Shown one piece after another: positions 28,403-37,068 of a DNA stretch of 64,000 nucleotides. The first letter of the stretch is position 1. Each line of letters opens with the position of its first letter. Under the pieces are notes generated by a model that saw only the letters and a list, made by a program, of their open reading frames with translations, searched no databases and was not told where the DNA came from. The position numbers and the translations under genes are program-made. Source of the DNA: JASGKO01 sp049840595 (GTDB lineage Bacteria; Verrucomicrobiota; Verrucomicrobiia; Chthoniobacterales; Chthoniobacteraceae). The stretch spans positions 1-64,000 of the forward strand of contig JASGKO010000033.1 in NCBI GenBank assembly GCA_049840595.1, read 5' to 3'.

Positions 28403-29578
28403 TCAGCGCAAAAATCCCGTCCGCGCTCCCGCCATGACCGACGTGATCTGCCGCCGCGCCCACCGAAATTTCATCGCCATCGGGAAGGCCAGATCGCGCA
28501 GCCAGCCCGCGGGCAGCAGATCGGACTGGAAAAACGGCGTCGCCCAGCGCGTGGCAAACTGGTAAAATCGCAGATGCTTCTTCCGCATTTCCGAATAACG
28601 GTCCAGCGCGGCGGGAAGTGATGAATTTTCCTGCAATGCATCCGCCAGCGCGGCGGCATCCATCAGGGCCAGATTCACGCCCTGCCCCAGTTGCGGGCTG
28701 AGCGCATGCGCGGAATCGCCCAGCATCGCAATGCGATCCCCGTGCCAATGCGGCATCCGGACATCGAAATAGGACGCGATGGCAAGTTGCTCGTGGGTGC
28801 GGAGTTGCTCGAGAAACCCTTCCGCCTGCGGGGCGAGCCGGAGCAGGGCGGTTTTCCAGGTCTCAAGCGGCGTGGCCCGCCATGCCTCGATCCGATCCAT
28901 GCGAATGCTCCAGAACAGGCTGAGCAGATCGTCGCGCGTGCCAGTCGGCAGAAAGCCGGTCAACTCCCGCGTAGTGCCGACCCGCTGCCAGAGTGTGTGC
29001 GCATCAAATTCCGCCGTCCGCTTTCCAATGAACCAAAGCGCACCCCACGGGTAGCGGCTCACCCGCCGCGGAATACCCGATTGCGCGCGCAACGCCGAGG
29101 CGGCCCCATCGCAGGCCAGCACGAGATCGAACGGCCCGCGCTTTTGCCCGGTGGCATCTTCGAGTGTCGGCTTTCCACTCGGATCACGATGGAGCGTTTT
29201 AATTTCTACATTCCAGTGCATCTCCACCCCCGCCTTGGCCACGGCGTCGAGCAACGCATCCAGCAACGTGGCACGATGGGTGCCGACCCCGGTCGCGGTA
29301 AAAGGGAGTTCGTCGTAGTGCAGGTCGAGCAAGACCTTCTCGGAGAGCGTCCGGCAATGAAGGTGATGAATCGGCGTGGTATGGGGCAGCAATTCGGCGG
29401 CCACCCCGAGCCGCTCCAGCACCGCGATGCCAGTGGGCTGCAACAAAAACCCTGCGCCAACCGGCAGCTTCCGCGGTGCCCGCTCCAGCAGCACGACCTC
29501 ATGCCCGGCCCGCGCGAGCAGGATCGCCGCCGCAGGTCCTGCGGTCCCTGCTCCCACGATGGCAACCCGAAGTGACAT
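28403..29578 (-). CDS. FAD-dependent aromatic-ring monooxygenase-like protein
   Basis: This 391-residue protein belongs to the UbiH/PHBH group of flavoprotein hydroxylases. The FAD motif is VAIVGAGTAGPAAAILLARA at the N-terminus, VLACDGAASALR is the DG motif and MLGDSAHALSPQLGQGVNLA is the second FAD motif. The C-terminal 70 residues (ATRWATPFFQSDLLPAGWLR) are helical. The substrate is unknown; no aromatic pathway gene lies close by. Confidence 0.85.
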   Translation of the reverse strand: MSLRVAIVGAGTAGPAAAILLARAGHEVVLLERAPRKLPVGAGFLLQPTGIAVLERLGVAAELLPHTTPIHHLHCRTLSEKVLLDLHYDELPFTATGVGTHRATLLDALLDAVAKAGVEMHWNVEIKTLHRDPSGKPTLEDATGQKRGPFDLVLACDGAASALRAQSGIPRRVSRYPWGALWFIGKRTAEFDAHTLWQRVGTTRELTGFLPTGTRDDLLSLFWSIRMDRIEAWRATPLETWKTALLRLAPQAEGFLEQLRTHEQLAIASYFDVRMPHWHGDRIAMLGDSAHALSPQLGQGVNLALMDAAALADALQENSSLPAALDRYSEMRKKHLRFYQFATRWATPFFQSDLLPAGWLRDLAFPMAMKFRWARRQITSVMAGARTGFLR

Positions 29579-29699
29579 TGGCCCGATGTTTAGCGAGTGG
29601 AAATTGGATTGGCCAGAGTCTTTCCGCGACGAACCTCCTCGCTCTCAGCTTATGGCCTTCATCCATGTCATAAAAGCGTAACCTTTTCGTAATCTATAC

Positions 29700-31856
29700 T
29701 TGAACGATATACTTATTGAGTTTACGCATCCGGCACCTATGCCGCCGTTCAATGCACCCGAAACTCATCTCTTCATCCTCTGGCAACAGGCTCGGGACGA
29801 AGAACTCCGCATTCTTGAGGACATTGGCACCAGATTCGAGGTGGTGGCCGTGCGCGAGGTCCACTGGAGTCCCGGGCGGGTGGCGGAAAATTTCACCCGC
29901 TTTTACGGTCAGAAACTGCCGCCGGGTTCTTTCAAAGAAGAGCATTGCGGGAGTGGCCCGTTTCTCGTCGTGATCGTGCGCGATCGGCATCCCCTCTATG
30001 AGAATCGCCCGACCTCCAAAGGCGAACGGCTGGTCAATGCCAGTCTCTTCGACGCCAAGCAGCGTTACCGCGCATGGACCGGCGGCGGGCATCGCATTCA
30101 CGCGACAGATTCCGAGACGGAGACGCGGCACAATCTCGCGCTGCTTTTCGGCGTGAATCTCGCCGAATTCACCGCGGCCCATCCGGAGCCATGGAATGGA
30201 AGCATCGAAAGCGTGCACGCCGATCTGGCCGGGGCCGGTGGCTGGACCAGCCTGCGCCAGTTGTTCTCCACGCTGAACGCCACGGTGAATTATCTCGTGC
30301 TGCGCAATTTCGAGTGGTTGCCCGATCAGTTTGCCACCGAAGAGCACGGCGACATCGATCTGCTCACCGATTCACTGGAGGACCTCGTCTTCCTCGCCAA
30401 CGGGCGTAAAGTTTTCCCGGGGCCCAATCGCGTGCATTACGCGGTGCCGATCGGCGGAGTCGAGGTGCTCTTCGATTTCCGGCATTTCAGCGATCACTAC
30501 TACGACACCACCTGGGAGAAGGCGATGCTGGCTGGGCGGCAGTGGCACGAGCGCGGCTTCCCCGTGCTCGCACGCGAGGATTACTTCTACTCGCTGCTCT
30601 ACCATGCCGTGGTGCACAAGCCGGGGATCGCACCCGATTACGTCGAAAAACTCACCCGGCTCGCCCGCGAATTGCGGGTGCCGCACACTGAGCAGGCGGA
30701 TTTTTCCAACGCCGCGGAGTCCAAGCGGTTGCTGGACTTCTTTCTCAAGCGAAAAGGATACTTCTACGTCCGGCCCAAGGACCAGTCCGTGCAGTTCCAC
30801 GACACCCTGCTGCTCGCGCAACGCCCGGCGGTCGTTGCGGTGGAGGCGCTGGAAGCGCTGCCGCTGCTGCGTCCTCTCCCCGCGTTGCTTTCCGCGCGCA
30901 AGCTGGTGGAGCACGAGGGACGCGCCTACTTCAGCTCCGTATATGATGACGGGAAAGCGATCATCAAGCAAACGACTGGCGACCTCGCCTGGCGCGATGC
31001 GCAATTGCTGCGCAAGCTGGATGGACCCAACTTCCCCCGAGTGCTCGCTGCGCGGCAGGAAGAGGGCTGGTCGTGGGCTTCCTTTGAGCGGGTGGAGGGA
31101 CGCTCGCTGCCGGATGTTTTACACAAGGTCGGAAGGACCCCGGAAAAGCTCGCCCAGTTTTTCAAGAAGGGCCTCGGCATCCTCACTGCTTTGAAAAAGG
31201 CCGGGATCACCCATCGCGATATCCACGTGCACAATCTGCTCCTCCGCGAGGGCCGCCCCGTGTTGATCGATTTCGGCTGGGCCATTTCCAATGAGCTGCC
31301 CTGCTTTACTCCGCGTGATCTGGGCGATGCCGGTCGCCCGCCGGATGGGAGCTTCTGCGACGTGTATGCCATGGGGCAGGTCTTTGCCGCGTGCGTGCCG
31401 GTGGGCAGCCGCTTGTTCGAGCCGTTGATCAAGGTGATGATTGATCCCAATCCGCGTCGCCGGGTCACCTCGCTGCCCGTGCTCAAGCAACGGTTGAAGG
31501 AGATCCCGCTGCCAGAGGAATGGCCGCAACCGCCGTGGTTCGAGACGCATCGCCGCGAAGGCGAGGCTCCTCCCTGGCAGGAAACCGTGGAGCGCATTCT
31601 GGCCCATGCCCGCCAGCGATTGTCCAAACAGGATGCCGCAGGCGCACGCCTCGTGCTCGAAAATGGCCTCGCCTGCCAGCCACAATCCCCGGAACTACGC
31701 GCCGCTCTGGAGGAAATACTCAAGCCCCTGCGTCCGCCCATGCCAATTGCGCGGCCTGCTCCGGAAAAAGCGTCTTCGCGTTGGACGTTTGCCAGCCTGG
31801 CTCACCGGCTGGCGAAAATTTCCCGCAGCATCTTTCCACGATCAGCCTCCGCGTGA
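29700..31856 (+). CDS. 718-residue multidomain protein: NDP-kinase-like, nucleotidyltransferase-like, protein-kinase-like, TPR-like
   Basis: I do not know this protein by name. Residues about 22-165 resemble a nucleoside-diphosphate kinase fold: GSGPFLVVIVRD (84-95) and HRIHATDSETETRHNLALLF (131-150), the latter matching the active-site histidine block (H134); the usual lysine in strand 1 is absent. Residues about 195-330 have an EEHGDIDLLTD motif (D218, D220) like minimal nucleotidyltransferases. Residues about 400-600 look like a protein-kinase fold: IIKQ (K423), HRDIHVHN (H505, D507, N512) and IDFGWA (D524). A helical, TPR-like tail ends the protein. The ORF starts at TTG 29700; ATG 29739 is an equally possible start. 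A role in surface-glycan phosphorylation is a guess. Confidence 0.75.
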   Translation: MNDILIEFTHPAPMPPFNAPETHLFILWQQARDEELRILEDIGTRFEVVAVREVHWSPGRVAENFTRFYGQKLPPGSFKEEHCGSGPFLVVIVRDRHPLYENRPTSKGERLVNASLFDAKQRYRAWTGGGHRIHATDSETETRHNLALLFGVNLAEFTAAHPEPWNGSIESVHADLAGAGGWTSLRQLFSTLNATVNYLVLRNFEWLPDQFATEEHGDIDLLTDSLEDLVFLANGRKVFPGPNRVHYAVPIGGVEVLFDFRHFSDHYYDTTWEKAMLAGRQWHERGFPVLAREDYFYSLLYHAVVHKPGIAPDYVEKLTRLARELRVPHTEQADFSNAAESKRLLDFFLKRKGYFYVRPKDQSVQFHDTLLLAQRPAVVAVEALEALPLLRPLPALLSARKLVEHEGRAYFSSVYDDGKAIIKQTTGDLAWRDAQLLRKLDGPNFPRVLAARQEEGWSWASFERVEGRSLPDVLHKVGRTPEKLAQFFKKGLGILTALKKAGITHRDIHVHNLLLREGRPVLIDFGWAISNELPCFTPRDLGDAGRPPDGSFCDVYAMGQVFAACVPVGSRLFEPLIKVMIDPNPRRRVTSLPVLKQRLKEIPLPEEWPQPPWFETHRREGEAPPWQETVERILAHARQRLSKQDAAGARLVLENGLACQPQSPELRAALEEILKPLRPPMPIARPAPEKASSRWTFASLAHRLAKISRSIFPRSASA

Positions 31857-31866
31857 CTGCGCTCCG

Positions 31867-34087
31867 CTACTGCGGCGGGTCTGGCAACGGCACGAACCAA
31901 TGCCGCTTGATTGCCTCTCTGCCGGTGGGCGTCTCGGCACACCGCGTAGCGAGGGCTTCGTAAAAGCGGTCCGCCGCCTTGTCGTCGTGATCCTTCAGCC
32001 AGCACCCGGCCGTGTTCAAGACGGTCGCCGTTTGTTCATCGTTGTCCGGCATCAAGAGCGCCGCTTTCCAGGCCAGCCCCGCGGCCAGATAGCGATAGTG
32101 AAAACGCTTTTCCGGAACGATATGGGTTTTCCCGAGCCGCTTCCTTTCGTCGGTGGTCGCGGGAACGGTCAGTGAACTTTCCTGGGGCACTTCGACCTCT
32201 TCGTCGTTGCCTTGTGCGTCCCTTTTATATTCGTAGGTGATCGTGATGGCTCGACCCCTTTCCCGTCCTTGTGCGACTGGCAGTTCTTCAAAATTTCCCT
32301 CCCAAATAAATGCATCCGGCTCCATCTCCAGGCCCATGAGTTCCATCCCGCTGTCCCGAGTCAGTTGCGCGGTCTTCCACAAAGCGTCCGCCTTCTCCGG
32401 TTTCGAGCCCGCTTTCTCCACTTTGCCGAGGAGGGTGGTGTACTGGTCCAAAATCGGCTGGATCTTGGCCGGAAAATAAGGACGCGCGGCTTGATAACGG
32501 TCCTCGCGCACCAACCGGCGCGCCAGCAGCCAGCGCATGTCGGTGGACTGTTGGGCGGCAGGAGTGATATCCATGCCGCCGCCATGGCCTCCAGCATAAA
32601 TATTGTTGGTTTCGCGGTTGGCGTTTGCGGTTGGATATTCCGAGTCCACAAGCTGCTTCAACTCATCGAGCGTCAGCACCCGCTCCGCGAGGTAGGCCGC
32701 ATCCTGCCAGTGGTGGCCATCCATGAACGCATGGAAGGCATCGAGAAATTCACCACGGGCTACCTGAAGCAGGCCCAGATCGCCGCGAATGACATGCGAG
32801 GGGAGAACCCCCGAGTTTTCATCAAAAACGCTGACCTCCAGCTTTTCATCTGCGGGGTATCTGCTGAACGGCTGCTGCTAGTTCTTTGGTGGCCTTCTCC
32901 AGGCTGCCCGCGCGGAAATCGAGTTTTGCCGACAGCCATAAGGCGAGCCCACTCCCCGGAGCCGCCAGCTTGAGCCAGCGGTGGGTGGCTTTGTAGTCGC
33001 TCGTATCGTAGGTGATCCAAGCTAGGCGGTCGGCATCTTCCACGGTCTTTAAATGGGCTTTTTCCAGCGCCTGGAGCCAGCTTTGAAGCAGGGGATTGCT
33101 GGTGCTCGGGGCGGAGGAATCGTCCCCCTCATTATCCCCGCCCGAGTTTTTGGTCTCGTGGGTGAGCAGGTAGGCGCTGATGATTTTCCGCAAGATCGGC
33201 GTCTTCGCCAGCTCCGGGAAAGCCATCGGCGGGGGAGTCGGGGTAGGCGTGGGCGTCGGAGTGTCTGAATCCGATGAAGGGGTCGGCGGGATGGGAATCG
33301 CAAATTCCGCGACCGTATCCAGCGAACTAACGGCCGTCAGATCTCCACACGCCAGTTGCGTCAGGTAAAGCTGCGCCGCGCCTTCGAGGTCATGCGCATC
33401 GAGTTTGCAACGCGCCAGCCAGCCGAAGCTCGCGGCGGCCATCCCCAACGAGTCGGCGAATCCATCCTTGCTCAGGTTTTGCACGGTCATGAACCCCTTT
33501 TGCGCGGCCACTTCATCTTTGGCCTCCAGTTCCAGCCGCCCCAGCATATAGGCGGCCCAAATCGAGCGGTAATGACGTTCTTTCGCCGGACGCGCCAGCA
33601 GGGTTTGCCAGATCTTCCGAGCCTCGTCCGGCTGGTGCCGCACGTAGGCCAGTGCTCCGCGATGGTAGTCCGCGAACTCGCTCGCAAATTCCTCCGGCAA
33701 GGCACTCGTCGCATCCGGGGGGGCATTGATGAACGCGCGCGCCGCCTCGTGCTCGGTCTTCGCCTTTGCCGCGTCTGCGGGCTTGATTGCTCCCTTGGCC
33801 AGCGCATCTGCAAAATCGGCCAGATCGGCTTCGGTATTCGATTGCGCGTAGGAGACATCCCCATCGGCGTTCTTGCCGCGTGGCACGGCCTTGAACTCCA
33901 CCGGCTGCGCTTGCGCGATTTGTTTTACCTCGAGCTCGAAGTAAAACTCCGGCGCTTCGAGGATGATCTTCCCGCCATTGTCGAGCAGGCGGTTGGGCAG
34001 CCACGGGCCGCAGGCCAGGGTAAGCGTGGGGAGCGCGAGCAGACTGCACGCGCCGAGGACGATCCTATTTTTCCGTAAAAGTGACAT
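31867..34087 (-). CDS. Large secreted protein of unknown function with TPR-like helices (one frameshift)
   Basis: After a signal peptide (GACSLLALPTLTLACGPWLP) the protein of about 740 residues is rich in alanine-rich helices of TPR/SEL1 character (YMLGRLELEAKDEVAAQKGF, MAAASFGWLARCKLDAHDLE). A proline/threonine linker with repeated TPTPTP lies near 33230-33270. An indel near 32855 splits it into two parts; the second part continues PADEKLEVSVFDEN and MDGHHWQDAAYLAERVL and ends RHWFVPLPDPPQ. Its start overlaps the end of the DUF3142 gene by 23 bases, so the two are co-translated. No named family is recognised. Confidence 0.75.
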
Positions 34088-35318
34088 GCAAAGGCTCCGG
34101 TTTGCTCAGCCGAATCCATCCTATAACCCGTCGCGCTCCCGGCGGCAATCTTTCCAGTGCGAGTTCGGGCGACGCGGTGAAGTGGATGATGTTTCCTGCC
34201 GGGCTGGCCTGGTAGCCGCCGAGCGCATCCCGGGCTTCGAGCGTGGCGTCCGACCATTCTGCATTCACGACTGCGGGCAGCGGGAAATCGTCCTCACCAT
34301 CGTTGACCAGGATAATATCGGCGGGTTGCCCGGGGGAGACCTCCATTTTAAGGTGACGGGTCGGCACGCGTCCCTGCATCACTGCGGCGAGGGTGGGCCA
34401 GCGCCAGTTCATCGTATCGCTCGCCACCGGCAGTCGGTACCACACGATCCCGACCATTTTCTTGGGACGATCCTCCCTCCACTGCTTGACCAGCGCCGCG
34501 AGCGCCGCCGCCTCTGCCCGGTAGGCGTGGAGCTGCGCATGGGCCGGCCAGCGCGGCGATGCTCCCTCGCTGGCGACCCCGAGCACGGCTCCTTTTTCAT
34601 CGAAGGCGGCGATGCTGGTGTAGGTCGGCAAGGCGACCCGGAAAAAGACGCCAAAGTGCGCCGCTTGTTCCACCCATTGTCGGGCCAATCCAGGATCGCA
34701 CAGCGTTTGCTCCGGCAGCCCCACCCCGGGCTGCGCTACCGAGTGGACCTGCAGCACAAAGCCATCCGACGCCGCGACTACTTCGGAAAATCCCCGTTCC
34801 TTCAGCCAGCTCGGCAAGGCGGTGAACCGCACGGGGATCGGGCTCGTCGCATTTCGCAAGACCCAGAGCCAGTTCGCGTAGCCGTGCAGCCGCGAGGCCG
34901 GGCAGTCGAAGTCCACCTGCAATTCCCCGGGCTCCACGCCACTCGCCCGGGCCGCGGAAATCAGCGTCCGGGCGTCCTCGACGATCTTTTGCGTCACCGG
35001 ATTATCCGGGGCAAAAGAGCCGTTGTAACGGTTGATCCGCAGGGCGAGACCGGGCCTGATCCCGCACTCTTTGAAAACGCCATAGCGGACCGCCGGTCTC
35101 ACCACGACCGGTTGCGAGCCTTGGAAAGCGATCTCCTCACCCAGCACCACGATGGTTCCCATCTCCTTGGGCGTCGTTCGCACCGCCGCTTCCACCGTCC
35201 CATTCCATGCCCGCTGCCACAGGTAGGCTTCCTGCAGCATCGGGCCATGGCTGCGACTGCAGGCCGCCAGGAATAGGCAGAGCAATCCGATCACTCCTCT
35301 GGTCAAAAAAATCGGCAT
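34065..35318 (-). CDS. DUF3142 family lipoprotein
   Basis: This 417-residue protein has a lipoprotein signal (LLCLFLAACS), then YLWQRAWNGTVEAAV and VEPGELQVDFDCPASRLHGY, which match DUF3142, a family with a glycosidase-like TIM barrel pattern. An immunoglobulin-like C-terminal part (about 320-417) follows. The function of DUF3142 is not established. It is the first gene of a two-gene unit with the large secreted protein downstream. Confidence 0.8.
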   Translation of the reverse strand: MPIFLTRGVIGLLCLFLAACSRSHGPMLQEAYLWQRAWNGTVEAAVRTTPKEMGTIVVLGEEIAFQGSQPVVVRPAVRYGVFKECGIRPGLALRINRYNGSFAPDNPVTQKIVEDARTLISAARASGVEPGELQVDFDCPASRLHGYANWLWVLRNATSPIPVRFTALPSWLKERGFSEVVAASDGFVLQVHSVAQPGVGLPEQTLCDPGLARQWVEQAAHFGVFFRVALPTYTSIAAFDEKGAVLGVASEGASPRWPAHAQLHAYRAEAAALAALVKQWREDRPKKMVGIVWYRLPVASDTMNWRWPTLAAVMQGRVPTRHLKMEVSPGQPADIILVNDGEDDFPLPAVVNAEWSDATLEARDALGGYQASPAGNIIHFTASPELALERLPPGARRVIGWIRLSKPEPLHVTFTEK

Positions 35319-35353
35319 CCTGCTTTTTATAAATGACCGCTTTCAGATCCGCC

Positions 35354-35391
35354 CAAAAAAACAGCGCGCCGTTTTTAAGTGGCGCGCTGTT
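35354..35391 (-). terminator. Strong intrinsic terminator of infC
   Basis: An 11-bp perfect stem (AACAGCGCGCC at 35360-35370 with GGCGCGCTGTT at 35381-35391) is followed on the minus strand by a run of seven T. It lies 44 bases after the infC stop. Confidence 0.92.
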
Positions 35392-35434
35392 CGCTTTGAA
35401 AAAATTTGGGGCGTCTCCGCTGAGTGCGCGGGGC

Positions 35435-36112
35435 TTATTCCTCGCCCTCTTCGCCTTCCTCGTGTTCTTCGCCCTCTTCGTCCTCGATGTATTCGTCACT
35501 CGGCGGCTCGAACTTGCGCTTGCGCTTGTTGGCGGGGAGCGGGGCGAGCGTCATCGTGATGCTCTTGCCCATTTGCTTGGGCTCCATTTCCACCTGCGAC
35601 ATCGTGTTCAGATCGTTCTTCACGCGCTGCATCACGGCCATGCCGAGCTCCTTGTGGGCCATTTCGCGACCGCGGAACTGGAGGAGCACCTTCACCTTGT
35701 TCCCCTTGTCGAGAAACTCCTCGGCGTGGCGCACCTTGGTGAAATAGTCGTGATCCGAGATGTTCACGCGGAACTTCACTTCCTTCACCTTGCTCGTGGT
35801 GTGTTTGCGCTCTTTTTCCTGCTTGGCCAGCGCGTAGCGATATTTGCCAAAATCGACAATTCGGCAAACGGGAGGATTGGCATTGGGGGCAACTTCGACC
35901 AGATCAAGCCCAACGCTTTGGGCCTGGCGGATGGCATCGGACAGCTTCATGATGCCCAATTGCTCGTTGTTGGACGCCATAATGACTCGCACTTCGCGTG
36001 CGCGGATGCGTCCGTTGACTCGGATTTGCTGCGTTTGTTGGATAGGGTGCTGTTCTTTGGAGCAACCACCCTTGGAGCGGGGAGCGTGCTCGGCTTCATC
36101 ATTCCATCGCAT
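35435..36112 (-). CDS. infC: Translation initiation factor IF-3 with acidic C-terminal tail
   Basis: IF-3 binds the 30S subunit and checks start codons. The N-domain has IRVNGRIRAREVRVI and LGIMKLSDAIRQAQSVGLDL; the linker is RIVDFGKYRYALAKQEKERK; the C-domain has KEVKFRVNISDHDYFTKVRH. The last about 25 residues are almost all E, D and G, unlike the basic tails of most IF-3. The ATG at 36110-36112 gives a leader of about 30 residues before IRVNGR; infC often uses a rare start codon, so the true start may be inside this leader. rpmI and rplT are not adjacent. Confidence 0.93.
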   Translation of the reverse strand: MRWNDEAEHAPRSKGGCSKEQHPIQQTQQIRVNGRIRAREVRVIMASNNEQLGIMKLSDAIRQAQSVGLDLVEVAPNANPPVCRIVDFGKYRYALAKQEKERKHTTSKVKEVKFRVNISDHDYFTKVRHAEEFLDKGNKVKVLLQFRGREMAHKELGMAVMQRVKNDLNTMSQVEMEPKQMGKSITMTLAPLPANKRKRKFEPPSDEYIEDEEGEEHEEGEEGEE

Positions 36113-36448
36113 TTACGTCATCACTACCCTGTGCCGGGCGGCGAGCGGCTCCTAAACACCGTGCTGCGATTGGTTTCCTCGCGGTGTCACGATGCGACTT
36201 TATATCGCATCAGTCGTGCATAGTAGGGGAGAAATGGGTTTTCGCAAGGGGAAATTCTCTGTTGGAAAGGGCGGCCTACAGAGAAGCGTCTCCCGCTGGC
36301 TGGGCTGCCGGAGGCGCGAGGAACGGGCTCTGTGATTAAAAGTAACCAGAAAAATGGTTATTTTTGATCATCCACTGCGCGATTTTACCAGCCGTCTCCC
36401 ATGGGGGAGCGATTGATTATCTCTTTAGCAGACCCTTCCACAGAGGCG

Positions 36449-36462
36449 TGCAACGGTTTGCA
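36449..36462 (+). promoter_or_regulatory. Dyad TGCAA-N4-TTGCA, possible enhancer-binding-protein site
   Basis: The sequence TGCAACGGTTTGCA is a perfect 5-bp inverted repeat with a 4-base centre, about 72 bases upstream of the predicted transcription start of the sigma-54 promoter. A further TGCACC lies at 36470. The half-site resembles NtrC-type TGCA words, but assignment to NtrC is inference. Confidence 0.5.
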
Positions 36463-36500
36463 TAAATCCTGCACCTCATTCGCTGCCCTTGGCATGGCAC

Positions 36501-36516
36501 TGGCACCTGCGCTGCT
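36501..36516 (+). promoter_or_regulatory. Sigma-54 (-24/-12) promoter of the Nit1C cluster
   Basis: TGGCACCTGCGCTGCT has the invariant GG (36502-36503) and GC (36514-36515) exactly 10 bases apart and matches 14 of 16 positions of the sigma-54 consensus written as TGGCACGN4TTGCW, with the four N counted as matches. The predicted start is near 36527, leaving a leader of about 59 bases before the first gene. Sigma-54 control fits a nitrogen-starvation cluster. Confidence 0.7.
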
Positions 36517-36585
36517 CCATGCCCGTCTCGTTGCGGCAATCACGCCGTGGCGCAAAAACCAAAACATCCAAACTCACTAACCACT

Positions 36586-37068
36586 ATGCCAGAAGTTCCA
36601 ATCGAAGCTCACAAAGACGGAGATTTCCTCGTTAACTATGAGGAGAAGGTATTTGAAGACGTGAAGGCCGAGCCCGGTGAAAAGGCGCTCGTTACTTTCC
36701 ACGGGGTTGCTCACGAAGGCTCCATCTCGATCGTCAATACGCTGGTCGCCACCCGCCTCCAGCGCAAAGGCTTCGAGACCTCCATCCTGCTCTACGGCCC
36801 GGGCGTCACGCTCGGTTTCCAGAAAGGGTTCCCGACCCTCGGCGCCGAGGCGTTCCCCGGCCACCTGTTCGTGAACAAGCGCCTCGTCCAGTTCATGGAA
36901 GAGGGCGGCAAAGTCTATGCCTGCCGTTTCTCCACCCAGGCCCTCTACGGGCAGACCGAGAAGGCATTCATCCCCGGCATCGTCCCGATCAACCCGCTCG
37001 ATGTGCTGGATATCATCCTGCTCCATCGCAAGGCGAAGGCGTTCCAAATCGACACCTGGAATCTGTGA
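36586..37068 (+). CDS. MSMEG_0572/Sll0783 family nitrogen-starvation protein (Nit1C)
   Basis: This 160-residue protein is the first gene of the cluster. The body ALVTFHGVAHEGSISIVNTL, RLQRKGFETSILLYGPGVTL and TLGAEAFPGHLFVN matches the family, which has a DsrE-like alpha/beta fold. In Synechocystis the homologue sll0783 is induced by nitrogen starvation. I use the ATG at 36586; a GTG at 36547 is in frame but would overlap the promoter leader. Its stop overlaps the nitrilase ATG (TGATG). Confidence 0.9.
   Translation: MPEVPIEAHKDGDFLVNYEEKVFEDVKAEPGEKALVTFHGVAHEGSISIVNTLVATRLQRKGFETSILLYGPGVTLGFQKGFPTLGAEAFPGHLFVNKRLVQFMEEGGKVYACRFSTQALYGQTEKAFIPGIVPINPLDVLDIILLHRKAKAFQIDTWNL

Larger units (their letters stand above)
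36113..36585. other. 473-base divergent regulatory region between infC and the Nit1C cluster
   Basis: The left part serves infC on the minus strand. TAACCA(GAAAAA)TGGTTA at 36343-36360 followed by TTTTT is a weak terminator-like hairpin that could insulate the two promoters. The right part holds a dyad at 36449-36462 and a sigma-54-type promoter at 36501-36516. I see no gene here. Confidence 0.6.

Noticed and set aside
35333..36223. A 296-residue plus-strand ORF covering infC
   Set aside because: It reads the antisense of IF-3 and of a strong terminator; no homology is visible.
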